From: Kudoa neothunni | Taxonomy: Eukaryota > Cnidaria | Reading direction: 5' to 3' | DNA: 64,000 bases | Assembly (NCBI GenBank): GCA_964304625.1 | Contig: OZ199838.1 | Span: 14,818,001 to 14,882,000 of the forward strand | Part shown: positions 1 to 11,577 of the stretch, one piece after another | How the letters are laid out: every line of letters begins with the position of its first letter | Numbering within the stretch: the stretch's first letter is position 1 | Program-made: the position numbers and the translations under genes | Notes under the pieces: model-generated | Database searches by the model: none | What the model was told of the DNA's origin: nothing | The model's input: only the letters and a program-made list of their open reading frames with translations

Positions 1-1914
1 AATCGACACTAATTTATTGTGACTATTATAGAAGAAGAGTGAAGTATGGAGAACAAACAAATTTAGAGGTTCAAAGTATCTTATAAACAACCAATATTGT
101 GGCATTTCGTTTAGAATGTATTCTGATCGTTATATTTGTTATTAATTTGGGTCTTCTCATATTACTGTAAAATTTTACAATTTTTTACCATTTTTATGGA
201 CTTTGAATAGGTCAATATATTTTTTTGTAATGACAAGAACGGAATGAAACCAACAGATTTTATGGAATAGTCTTTACCTGTGAATAGATATATCTATTAT
301 ATAATTATATATATATAATTTAATTTAGTATTGATTCAACATATTTTTTATCGATTAGTCGGCTACACATCATAATTTTTTTAAATCATTTTGATAGAAT
401 CAAATATTAACGTAAAAATATGTAATCCATTGATAATTCTAATATACGTTTATTTTTGAAATTTTACCTTAGGAATAATATTTTTATCAACAAATTTTTT
501 AATTATTTGACCTTTTTAATGTTTTAGTATTATTTAATACAACTTTAAATTGTCAAATTTACAGCTTAGCGTGTGTATACTCTTTTCATATCGTTTAGAT
601 ACTCATAAAAAGGGACACAACGGGGAAAATTTAGCCAACAAATACGATAAGCTGTCGCAATAAAATTTGTATTGAAATACGAAGAATTTAAGGGTGCTAC
701 AAAATTTATAATGCCTAGTGTTACCTAAGGAATTTTCATGTTTGTGGGGCAACTTCGAAACTACTTTTGAGTGATATTTATAATACGAAAAATCTTTAAT
801 AATACAGAAATTTGTAGTTCAATTCATCAAGCGTCTCCAATCATTTTTTTCGTCGGCCCTGCGTAGGTAATTTTCATAGTTGATAACCATCCTTCCAGAG
901 ATGATAATAAAAATATACAAGTATTTTCAGCTGCTTCACTGGATAATGTACAAACATCTGCGATGTATCCCACAAATATTCTATTTACAATATACAATAA
1001 AACGCAAACATAAATTCATCGTAAAAAAATCATTTCTTGACAATGTAACATCAAAATATATCAGAAAAATTTTAGATATCTATAATCAATTCACCTGTTG
1101 TTTTAATTCTTAGTATCCTTAATGCAGAAAAAATAATATAAATTAATGTACAAAATCGAATCTAATAGGTTGGTCCAAGTAATATTATAATTTCGTTTTC
1201 AATAATTTCCATCATTTTAAAGTGAAAATGATATCTTGTTCTCTTTGCAACAGGCTTATGATAAAAATGCGTCTAAATGAACATTATTGGCAATAAAGAG
1301 GAAAATACAACAAAATAATCCAATCGTTTAAAATTAGAAGAATAACTTAATGTGCATTTTCATATATTAAATTGTTTCTACGGCATTTTATGTGGCGTTC
1401 TCTACGCAGTGAAACTAAGAAATGTTCAACATTGCAACAAAATTATTGTCAATTAAGAAAATTTAATGGAAAAATTTGTAAACAGGAAAAACTATCAACG
1501 CATGTTTAGGTCTAATTTAAAGGTCAAAAAAATTGTGCTTATAAATAAGATGTATTTTGTATAATATTCGAAAAGTTTATTTTTAGAGATTTTCAGTTTC
1601 ATATTAATTTTTTAAATTAAAAAAAAGAGGAAATATGAGAACATTTAGGGTTATTGTGTTTCGTTAATAATTGCAGGTGTGTAGGACAATGTTCTATGAG
1701 GAATTCTTGATATTAAGAAGTTATTTGTAATTGTTAAATTTTTTTTCTTTATATATTCAACTTTTAAGTTTAAAAACCCAAAATTAGCTCAAGATGGTGA
1801 TGTTGACGTACCATAAATTTTTTCGTTACCCACATATTTCCATTCAAAAATGGTTTATATCTAATGATCATTCAAAATTTGAACGTAATAATGAATTCAT
1901 CGACTATGGGATCA
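1..1914. other. AT-rich spacer, nothing recognised
   Basis: Very AT-rich sequence with only short random ORFs on either strand. I see no coding signature, repeat end or RNA gene. Confidence 0.5.
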
Positions 1915-4017
1915 CAGTCAAACCTCGATGTTGCGAAGTAAATCGGGGATTCAATTTTACTACGCAACACAAAATTAATACACAACACCGACGCGCGTGC
2001 GTGCATGCATGTACATTGAAGGGAAATTGTATTATTATGATGTAACCTATTTTTTTAAGCATAGAATCCAGAAATGAAAATATAAGTTAATTGTTAAATG
2101 AGGTTTCTTTTTATTTTTTGTGAAAAAATCCGTTATGGTAGTTTGGAGTTCTCTTTTTTTAGTATTGAGATCAATCGGTCCATTACAGGGTGGAGGTCGA
2201 ATAAACCTTCTGGTTCCTCCGCGACAAAAGTTTCCCTCAAAATTTGTATTGCTCCTCTAATTTTCTTTGTGGGGACCTTTTTTATAGCTTTTTCTGTTTC
2301 ATCCTTTTCATTATCACATTTATTCTTTATGTCACAATTAATGACGGAGGAGGTGTTTGCTTCATCGTGAACTCTTTCGTTAATTTCAGATGATACATCA
2401 TTAAGTGAGTCTAGTTAATTTTAGGAAAATAATTTTTGCCAATATACCTTCATTAATGTTATCATATTCTTGAATAGTTGTTGATGCTATTAAACATATA
2501 TTTATAATTTTAATCAAAAACACCTGACTTTTTAAAACAATTAATAATTGTTTCCTTCGAAATATTATCCCAATCATTTTTTAACATTTTTAAACAATCG
2601 AATAAAGTGTAGCTTTTTAATATTAATTCATTATCATCCGACACACTAGCTGAATGGAGAATTTTGTTATAGTTGCTTTTTAATGAGTTTATTATTCCTA
2701 AATCACAAGGCTGTAATATTGATGTGGTATTCTTCGGAAAGAGTAAAAATATAATATTTTCTAGACCGCCCATGTCTTTAGAGTGGGAGGAGCATTGGTT
2801 ATTATAAGATTAAAACTTTCCTATTCTCTTTTTCAAACATATTGTTAAATTTTTGCATAATTTTAAAACAGATAGAGGCGTTCATCCAAGAGTTTTTCTG
2901 TGAAAAATGTTCAATTGGTAGATGGGATATATTTTTAAAACAACGAGGCTTCTGTTATTTACCCATTACAAATAATAGCGATTGTTAAGACAAGACACCA
3001 TTGTTATTAATATCACTATATGTATATCTATAAAGCTGTTTATATAATGGAATTTAGGATCCAGAATGTTCTAGAAACATCTAGGCCGGTGATAGGTTGT
3101 TATAGAAACTTTCAATGTATTCTATGTTAAACTAGAACCATCTGGAAGCCCTAACAGTAATTTTGAACCATCTAAGGCGGCGGATACTAAAACCGTAACA
3201 CGCTTCTTGGACACTAGGTCCTCGGACATCTTGTTCTGCATTTAATACTTGAGTTCGTTTATTAATTTGTTGGTAAGAAAGCGCAGTCTCATCAACATTA
3301 GTAATATTTTTTGGATCGTAACTTTACAGAATATCTTATTCTCAAATTTCTAAGTATATATTGAAGAAGAATCAGCACTAGATGCTTCCCCGTGGAGTCT
3401 TACGGAACGAAGTCCAAATCTATTTTTAATGCAAGCCAACCACCATCCTCTACTTGCATTAAAATTGTCGATATTCTTTTCTTTGACGATTGACAATGCT
3501 TTTGCTATCATAGTTTCACCAGAAATTTTTTTTTATTATTTCGGGCATTAACGATCCAATTATAGACTTCGGTATCGACATTTTCATGCTTACCGCTAGA
3601 AAATCGCATTCTCTTGTTATAAATATTGGAATCAGTAATATTTTGTTCCATTGAGAGAATTCTACTGAGAATTGAATATTCTTAACAAAAATTATCGTTA
3701 TTATTAATCTAAAGTAAAAACATTTGAATACTTAGTCAGAATTTCATTACGGTCATTATTTTGCACTTTTAATTGATTTAATTGAATTATAATAACTAAT
3801 AATTTTATTCTTCTCATTAATATCTCGCTGCACTCTGGACATTGTCAATTTTACTTCGCAATATCGAATAATATACGCTTTCGTTTATTTAAAAAAATTT
3901 TTTTTTACAATAATTTTATAGTATTAGCATTAACATACCTAATATATTTTCCAATTTAACTAAAATAGAACAAATACAAGAGATATTGGGCTACTACGCA
4001 ATACCGAGGCACAACTG
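1915..4017 (-). mobile_element. pogo/Tigger-type DNA transposon relic
   Basis: The ends match each other as terminal inverted repeats: CAGTCAAACCTCGATGTTGC at the left and, on the reverse strand at the right end, CAGTTGTGCCTCGGTATTGC. This is the CAGT..ACCTCG type of pogo/Tigger elements. A TA follows the right end; the left flank has CA, so the TA duplication is decayed. On the minus strand the interior keeps a CENP-B-like N-terminal part (about 3680-3390, with FNASRGWWLALKNRFGLR and LHGEASS) and the DDE-domain end (2773-2510, with PKNTTSILQPCDLGIINSLK). The transposase has several in-frame stops and frame changes, so it is dead. The length of about 2.1 kb fits a once autonomous element. Confidence 0.85.
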
Positions 4018-4203
4018 TATATAATTTCTTTGCGTTTTAACCTTAGCTATTGCAATTTATATTATACACACAAGATGGAGAGCCGCGCTTAAGACCTTCA
4101 AGAATCACAGGTTTTCGACATCTATCCTAGAAACTTTCATTGTCACCAATGGATCGATACCGACCGCTTTGGAGACACCTGGTTTAGATTGTACTCATGA
4201 ATA

Positions 4204-4708
4204 TTATTGGAATAACATAACTTTTGTAAAAATGAAAAAGCGACATCTTCTCCTTTTTTTGCTAATATCAATTTTTCTCCTTTTAATTATACTACAAAAA
4301 TGATTTATGACTATAAAACATTTGTACAATTCTGGGGTTAGAAAGATTTGTTTTTTGACTTTTCTTTCAACGATGTCTTTATCTATGCGAAATATTTTAG
4401 AGTTCCTTCTCAATTATTAAATTGTGTTTTCTTATTGTTTTGATAAGCCAGTTGAAAACTTCTTCAGTTTCTTCTAGAAGTATTCCGGTCGCCATTACCT
4501 CAGTTGTTCCTCTAGCGTCCATAATGGCAACAAAATATACAGGAGCTCTGAAATCAAGCAGCTCGTACGTAGGATCGATAAAAATAATTCCTGAATATGC
4601 TTGAAGATATTTTTCCATCCTCAAATCTTGAAAAAATAAACCTTTAGAGTCGTTTTTGTTTTCTAATATTTCTCTATATATGCCTGGTCTCTTTTTCAAC
4701 GATTGCAA
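4204..4708 (-). pseudogene. Mutator-like (MULE/ZSWIM-type) transposase fragment
   Basis: A 103-residue open stretch (4708-4397) reads as the catalytic core of a MULE transposase: YSGIIFIDPTYELL carries the first Asp, followed by PVYFVAIMDARG, then GILLEETEEVFNWLI. In another frame downstream RIDKDIVERKVKKQIF matches the TDKD..ER..+..+F block that follows in such proteins. No zinc finger, C-terminal part or terminal inverted repeats were found, so it is a fragment. Family assignment is from motif order; exact subfamily unknown. Confidence 0.65.
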
Positions 4709-4875
4709 AAATTATAAACTATTTGATCGGGATTTCATTTAAGTTAATTTTTCTAGACGAATAAAGTTTCCTCTTCCCGAAATAACCTATCTCAAATGAC
4801 CTTAGAATTTCCACCAACTTTCAAAAATTGAGAAATAAAGCCGACTTCATCTTTAGTTAATTTATTTTATTTATA

Positions 4876-6232
4876 GAGTTTCCCGATCTATCTCGGCACT
4901 TTTGCAACCAAACGCGGCAATTTGCAGTCAAACGTGGCACCTTTACAATCAAACCTGACACATTTGCAATCAAGATATAGGTTTCAACGCTCATTCTCGT
5001 TTAACGCTACGCATTGATTTTGAACAAATTTTTGTTAATCTAATTGAATTCAAATACAAAAACTAAAAGAAAACAAAGAAAAATCATCTCTACCGATGTA
5101 AGGGAGCAAATGTGCAATTTTTGCTTGGATGGAAAAACTGATAGTTATATCGCTTCGAAATTGAGGTTACCGAGGTCCACGGTTTGGTCGATATTGTCTA
5201 AGTTAGAAGCACCGGCACTCTTGCTCCAAAACCTAGAGGTGGAGACAAACGATCACCTCTTTCAATTGATCAAAAAGAAAAAATAATCGGTTAGATTGAT
5301 GAAAATTCATTAATCCCTTTAAAAGAACTAAAACAAAAGCTTCAGGACGAATTTGGAGTTCCCGTATCCCTTAATACAACAGTCGATAGGGTAATCGGAG
5401 AGTTCCATTACACTCTCAAATCTGTTGTAAGGGTTCCTGGAAGGAGGAATTGTTCTACAACAATAGAATGGCGGCTTCAATATATGGAAATGTTTCGGGA
5501 ACTAGAAGTCACTTCAATACATGAAAGCCTCATATTTTTGGGCGAAGTGGGATTTTCAATAGTTACCCGACCCAAGAGAGGACGCTCATTGATAGGCAAG
5601 TCAGCTTATTGTTTTGTACCGGCCGCTGGAAGTAGGAATATTTCTGTGGTTGCTGCAATCAATAAAAATCGCGCAATTTATAATAAAACACATGATAAGG
5701 TTATAACCGGCGAAGACTCAAAAAATTGCTTGCTGGAGCTGAAAACTAACTGCTTTAATAATGGGATCCTTGATCCAATATTTATTATTGAGAACGCAAA
5801 AATCCATCACTACAGTGGTCTTCAAGACATAATTGATGCGGAAAATTTAGTCGTAAAATACCTGCCTCCATATTCACCCTTTCTTAACCCTATTGAGAAC
5901 GTTTTTTCTCAATAGGAAAAACATAGTAATAAGGAGGCGGTGTAAAGACGAGAAAGAGCTGAAGTTAGCTATTGCTGAGCGTTTCGACGAAATAACATAT
6001 ACACACTGTGATGGATTCTACCGAAAAATGCTTGGCTATATCACAAGATCTTCTCGAAGAGAGGTAATATTAGAATAAATAACAGCGGTGATAGTAATTA
6101 TGGGTTTGAATGTTAAATCCCACGTTTTTGCGCATTATTAAAATAACACGTTTGATTAAATTGTGACGCGCCGAGTTTGACTGCAAATTGCCGCATTTGG
6201 TTGCAAAATTGCCGAGTTAGATCGGGAAACCC
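4876..6232 (+). mobile_element. Tc1-like (IS630-type, DD34E) transposon, copy 1
   Basis: A 1357-bp element with long, well-conserved terminal inverted repeats (GAGTTTCCCGATCTATCTCG at the left, GGGTTTCCCGATCTAACTCG as the reverse complement at the right; similarity continues for about 80 bp) and a TA target duplication on each side (4874-4875, 6233-6234). The left end contains four tandem units of about 20-21 bp of the form CGGCA.TTTGCA.(A/C)CAAACG, probably transposase binding sites. It encodes the transposase described separately. Confidence 0.9.
5044..6078 (+). pseudogene. Tc1/IS630-type transposase, copy 1 (decayed)
   Basis: An N-terminal helix-turn-helix region (5050-5280, with SYIASKLRLPRSTVWSIL) leads into a DDE domain (5484-5915) that ends in YLPPYSPFLNPIENVFS, and a C-terminal tail in another frame (5893-6078). 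Spacing of the second and third catalytic positions is 34 residues. The first catalytic Asp is Gly here (LGEVGFS) and the second is Glu (IIENAKIHH), so the copy could not be active even in frame; there are also frame breaks near 5286 and 5910, and the first long ORF lacks an ATG. Closest to the IS630-like Tc1 branch with DEVGFS and IHHY motifs. Confidence 0.85.
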
Positions 6233-6316
6233 TATATAGTGGGTGATGGGTGATTCGTAATCCCAGTGGGATGAAGGAAGAATTGCGAACCACGTGTACT
6301 GTAAGTGCGGTTCGTA

Positions 6317-7606
6317 GGGGGTTTTCAAGCTTTAAAAACACGTGGGTTACTGATATATCCGGATGCTCTTGACGTTATTAAATATATGATGAATGGTTAA
6401 ATAATTGGCATTATTTGAGTATATGTAGTTGACTAAACTTTAAGATAGTACAAACGATTCGTAAATAATACCTCCTGATCGAAAAAATAAAAGGCAAAAA
6501 ATATCAAACGATACAAGGCGAATGATAATTAAGTGAAGCAAAAAAAGGATACATTAACTCTTTTATTGCTGAGAATGTAGGACTTAAAAGAACCACGGTC
6601 GCCACGATTTTTTCTTTAAATCTAATTGACGGGAAAATTGAATATAAGAAACGAGGTAGAGATTATTCCACAAAACTTAAAGACAATCAAAAGTCAATGG
6701 TAAGAAACTGGGTAGGCGAAGAAGCCACAATTACCCTGAAAGCATTGCGCAAAAAACTGATGGACGAGTGCGGCGTAAATGTTAGCGTGAGTACTATTAA
6801 TAAGTGTTTAGTCGAATTCCATTACTCGCCGAAAACAATAACATTTGTTCCGCAAAGGAAAAATTGTGATAGCACCTTGGACCAACGTCATGCTTATGCC
6901 CAAAAGTTTAATGCAAAACTTTGTCTTTGTTGACGAAGTTGGATTCAGTGTCTCAGGTAGGACAAGGTTTGGTCGTTCCCTCGCAGACGGCACATCTGCA
7001 TATATTTCTGTTCCAAGTGTTAGAACAAGAAATATATCAGTAACAGCGTCCATGAATAAGGACAGGATGATTTTTTATAAAATTAATCATCGGCCAGTCA
7101 ATGGTGAGGATTTTATAGCTTTTCTTATGGAGCTTTCAAGTTTATGTCGAACGAATGGGGTAGAATATGCTTGCTTTATTCTAGATAATGCGAGGATACA
7201 TCATTATCGAGGACTTGAAGAAGTCGTTGAAACATTACAATTGTCCTTGATGTATTTACCTCTGTACTCCCCATTTCTCAACCCTATTGAAAATGTGTTC
7301 AGCAAATGGAAGAATAGTGTCGTCAGGAGTGAAATTGAAAATGAACCAGATCTTTTAAAATTAATTGATGACGGTTTCCATACTATTACCTCAGATGATT
7401 GTTCTGGGTATTACAGGAAGTTGCTAAGGTATGTCGCGAAATGTCTCGGAAGAGAATCCCAGAATAATGAGAACATCTAATCGTTGTTATAAATATTAAA
7501 TTAATTTACAATTTTGTTTTTTTATTTGTACTATTCGAAAAAAATAATAAATTTACCAGTTATTAGCTTAAAAAATAGGTAGCAATCGTTGAAGCTCGAA
7601 AAACCC
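6317..7606 (+). mobile_element. Tc1-like (IS630-type, DD34E) transposon, copy 2, nested
   Basis: A 1290-bp element between TA dinucleotides (6315-6316 and 7607-7608). Its termini, GGGGGTTTTCAAGCTT at the left and GGGTTTTTCGAGCTTC at the right (reverse complement), are relatives of the GAGTTTCCCGATCT ends of copy 1. It sits inside another TA-inserted element. The transposase inside is much less damaged than that of copy 1 but is a different subfamily, so this is not a duplicate of it. Confidence 0.75.
6540..7480 (+). pseudogene. Tc1/IS630-type transposase, copy 2 (near intact catalytic core)
   Basis: A helix-turn-helix region (GYINSFIAENVGLKRTTVAT) runs in one frame from about 6545 to 6933, then a single frameshift near 6915 leads to an open catalytic domain to 7480. 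All three catalytic residues are present: FVDEVGFS, FILDNARIHHY and NPIENVFSKWK, with 34 residues between the second Asp and the Glu. A C-terminal helix region with SGYYRKLLRYV follows. The sequence upstream of the helix-turn-helix has stops, so the start is not clear. Apart from the frameshift this copy could have been active recently. Confidence 0.85.
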
Positions 7607-8104
7607 TATAATTTCTAAGGTTGCGCGCGACACTATGGCGGAACAAATACTGCAAATCAACTATAATAATAAAGAATTTCTAAGGAAATTACTCAGTTAT
7701 AGTAATATTTTTAAGTTTTCTGACAATTGTATTGTGTACTTTTCGTTCGATATCTGTTTGAAGTTTACAACTATTTAAACCCTTTTGTTTCAAGTAATGT
7801 CTTAAATCAGAAAAATAAGAGGGGTACCATTTTGGAAATAGTAATTTTTCGTCCCCTATCGCCATATTTACGAAACTTGTCATCCCGGTGACATTTACTA
7901 TCACTTATAAAATCATTAAAATTGGCGTCGTTTTCAATATTGTTTCCTCCCCCATGCCTTCGCTAGTTTTTCAAAGAATTTATTATTTCATACTTCTCCT
8001 TTAATTTTCTAACTCAATTTTTATTTCTGTCCCCCACATCGCCACCAATCGAAAATTAATATCTCAGCGCACCTGAAAAGTTACGAACGACCCGTCACCC
8101 ATTG

Positions 8105-9081
8105 TAAAAGGAATTTTGACGAGAAACTTAAGGAATCATGATTATGGGATTTCAACAAAAACTAATCTCGGTCAATATCTACTGAAAATTTCAAAAATAT
8201 AGGTCATTCTTTGTAACACGATTTTCTACATTTTTGACCAGCAGATCACTCAATCATAAATAATCATACAATATTACTCCGAATATTGATATAGATATCC
8301 AAACATAAAGATTTTATGAAATTTACATTTTTCGCATCATGAAAATATCAATATTCTATTTACTAATATTGAGGGCCGGATTTTATACTTTATTTCATTG
8401 TTTCTTTCCAGTCTCAACGGTTCTAGAGTCCGTTAAAGATAAATTACTAATGTCATTTAGTTCAAATTCCTCAATTTTCAATTTTAATTCTCCCAAACTG
8501 TTCATTTAACTCATAACTTCAAAGTAACTATCCTCAAAAACAATAAAATGGCTTGCGTTCTCTCCATGAGTTTCCATTTTGCGTAGACACGTTATGGATT
8601 AAAATCACATGTTTTCATCTACATTAATCAATTATTTTCTAATATATCAATTCAGTTTCCTCTATTACTAATGGGAATGATGAAAGATCACACTTCTATA
8701 CAATAATTTTAAATTATAACACCAAGGGATGGACACAACATTTTTATTTGTACGTTAAAATAAAATCAATAGTTTAACCTTCTATAATGGAGTAGATTTC
8801 TATTCCAAGTGAATTTCGCCAACAATTTTCTAGCGTATAAAAGCTTTCAGAAAAATGAATTGAAATTTTTTTGCTTTATACCAAAAAAGTTAATGTAAAA
8901 ATATCTTCCAAATAAAATTGGAGTAGAAATCTACCTCACATTTTTCTTTTATAAACATATTTAAAATATTGATAAATGTCATTTTTAAAAAATTTACGGA
9001 AATTCTATAGAGTAAATAATGAATAAATAACGAAACACTACATGTGTGATGTCATCCCGCATGCGCGAAATCGAAATAAAC
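8105..9081. other. Spacer with a piggyBac-end-like stretch
   Basis: No gene seen. At 8907-8950 the motif CTTCCAAATAAAATTGG plus flanks matches the left end of the piggyBac relic at 24531, and TTAACCTTCT occurs at 8774, so a decayed piggyBac-type MITE end is likely. Confidence 0.4.
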
Positions 9082-9260
9082 CAGGGGTTCCCGCACCTTA
9101 GGGGGTGCGAACTTTGGTTTCAGGTGGTGCGAGATCCGATAAAAATTGAAAATAATTGTTGGTAAATTTTAAGTCAGTTACACCTTATCGTATGCAAGGG
9201 GCGCGAATTTCGTTTTATCAAAAAATGGGGTGCGAGTCCAGTTTTAGTTGGGAAGCGCTG
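9082..9260. mobile_element. hAT-type MITE
   Basis: A 179-bp element starting CAGGGGTTCCCGCACC and ending GTTGGGAAGCGCTG, i.e. reverse complement CAGCGCTTCCC: typical hAT inverted termini. Flanking 8-bp sequences AAATAAAC and ATATAAGC agree at 6 of 8 positions, as expected for an old hAT target duplication. The interior is GC-richer than its surroundings and non-coding. Confidence 0.8.
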
Positions 9261-10757
9261 ATATAAGCATGTCATCCTCTCCTGAATACAACGATAGCTC
9301 CTTATTCTCGTACTGGTTATTCAAAATATGATTATTCTTACTCAGTTTGCGTAGTTTTGCGTTGTAGAGAGCATTAAAAAAATATATTATTGTTCAACGC
9401 TGCCAATTTTTGTGAAATAAGCACTGTTTGCCACCATTTTTTGTTTTTCTGCGCAGTATTACACTGCGCTGTTTAAAATTGGATAAATCAATTGACAGCT
9501 GTTATAAAACATGGATTAAATGTTGAAACTAAAAAGCCGCAGAAATACACCTATAAATAAAATCATACTCCAAAGAAACGTAACAACACAGTTGGTGCGC
9601 GTGAACAAATAAATATAATTTTAATAATTGGTCATTTATTCAAGATTGACTCGATGAATTTTCTTCATATTTTGTCAGTCAATGCCGAATTTTATTTGGA
9701 GGGTGTAAATTTTTCATCTACTTAGAAGGTTAACGTTATAATCTTCAATTAAATAATTAAAAATTTATTTATATGAAAATACATATTCCAAATAATAAGT
9801 TATTCAAAAATACAATAAACCAAATTTTTACGGGCCAATGGACACTTCCCTATTTAATATGTCCCCACGATCCGATCCAGATGTTTAGTCCGAACCTCCC
9901 CAATGAACCTAACTATTGTTGTAGTAAAATTCATTGCATTTATAAGAAAAATGACAATGTATGTAAACACACAGCTACTATTATATAAGTCAATAGACTA
10001 ACGTATGTTTCGTGCGCTTGGGGTATTTTCATTTGTGGGAGTCAACAACTATAACTGCAGACGCAGCAACTATTATTGATAATCGGATTGCAACTTGGAT
10101 GCAATGGACATCCAGATGATAACTGGCCAAGTTATCAAAGTAATGGTATACTTACCGGTTACTAAAATTCATTGTGATACTGTGTTTATTTTTAAATAAT
10201 TTTTTCACGATTATTTATATTATTGTTTGAAAAGTTGGAGCATACAAAAATTATTCACAAATTTTCATTGCTAGACTTTGACAATTCTTTACACTCAATC
10301 CTAAATTTGATCAAGTTCACATCGTGTTATCCTCGCACTGTGAGTAGAGGAACTTGTTTTTGTGCTGATCTGTGAAATATTATTCAAAATCATGTTTCAT
10401 TACCACATGATTATCAATGGAATTATATTTGATTAAATATCTACACAAAACTGACGTGTAAGGATATGTTAAAATTAGTTTAAACTATGTGCATTATTTA
10501 CCTGAACGAAATAGCGGTGATGGTTGATATTAGAACTGACGATGAGTTTTTTTTCTCATAAATAATGAGGAAAATAATACTATATATGTATGTTTATGTA
10601 AACGGTAATATATACGAGTATACGTATATTTCAATACTGATGGATAGATGTAAAGCCAGATCTTGTCCCACCAAGGGCGTGTTTTTTCCGGAATAAATTA
10701 TCGGTTGAAAAAAAATTAGGATTAAAAAACATTCTCTAACTTGTTTATTATTGGTCG
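9261..10757. other. AT-rich spacer, nothing recognised
   Basis: Short ORFs only (for example 9773-9988) with no recognisable protein. No repeat ends identified. Confidence 0.45.
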
Positions 10758-11577
10758 ATGGAGAACACAACTGAAACAACCCATTCAATGGTTCCAATAT
10801 CAAAGTTGACCATCGTAAATTGGTTTATAAAAATTAGGGTAGTATGCACACACCATTTCAAACAAAAAGAAAAATTTGGTGAAGATGGCTACGTCATCGA
10901 AATAGATGAAAGCCTCTTACATGGTAAGAGAAAAGACAACGGAGGGAGATATCTAAAAGCTGATTCTTGGAAACATTCCTCTAATAAGGAATTTTTAGTC
11001 CCTAGATATTCATAGAATGTAATAAAAAAGCTAAGTTATAGTTTATTAATAGTATTTTTAGGCAGACATGAATGGCAGCGAATATTGTCCAGAATGTGAT
11101 GAATTATCTGACGATCATATGTATATCTGATATTCGTATATGCAATCGCTATAATATAAAATAACTCTTTGTACACATTCAGAAAGATATGATAATAGAA
11201 TAGACGGTCCCTGGATTTTCGGACTTTACCTATGCTCAATTGGTGATAACGGAAAAAGGATGCTTAAAGAAGAAAGATACTTCGTGGTAAAAAGGAGAAA
11301 TCAAGGGACATTAATCCCTATAATTGGAGCGAAAATTTTAAAAGGCTGTACGATATATAGTGATGAGTGGTCCGCGTACAATAAAATGGCAGAATTGGGA
11401 TACATCCATTTGGAAATCAATCACTCAGTGGCATACTCTATGTGCGTGATTCATTCTAATACTATGGAGTCATGTTGGGGTTGTTTAATGCTTGAACTCC
11501 TGAAAATAAGCAGAGGGGTGAGCAAATCAAATATCGAAGGATATCTCAAGGAAGAATGGTTTCGTTTAATAATATAA
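10758..11577 (+). pseudogene. Merlin (IS1595/ISXO2-type) transposase relic 1
   Basis: Two open stretches hold an ISXO2-like DDE domain in order. The first (10758-11015) has VIEIDESLLHGKRKDNGGRY with the first Asp. After about 190 bp of disrupted sequence, DGPWIFG begins at about 11208 and the second stretch (11260-11577) has ILKGCTIYSDEWSAYNKM (second Asp), HLEINHSV and IHSNTMESCWG (the Glu). The gap and a frame change make it inactive. Terminal repeats were not identified with confidence. Confidence 0.8.

Larger units (their letters stand above)
6237..8104. mobile_element. TA-inserted element with GTGGGTGA termini, split by a Tc1-like insertion
   Basis: Left end TAGTGGGTGATGGGTGATTC (after TA at 6235-6236) and right end, as reverse complement, CAATGGGTGACGGGTCGTTC (TA at 8105-8106) form inverted repeats. 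The same termini bound the 241-bp MITE at 56281-56521, and about 70 bp of the left arm is clearly related to that MITE. Without the nested Tc1-like copy (6317-7606) the outer element is about 0.6 kb. The right arm holds a 71-codon minus-strand ORF (7904-7689) that I do not recognise. Superfamily not decided; TA target sites suggest Tc1/mariner type. Confidence 0.65.

Noticed and set aside
4876-7606. Bacterial contamination suggested by IS630-like transposases
   Set aside because: The proteins belong to the eukaryotic Tc1-type branch, the elements have TA target sites and lie in AT-rich DNA with other animal transposons.
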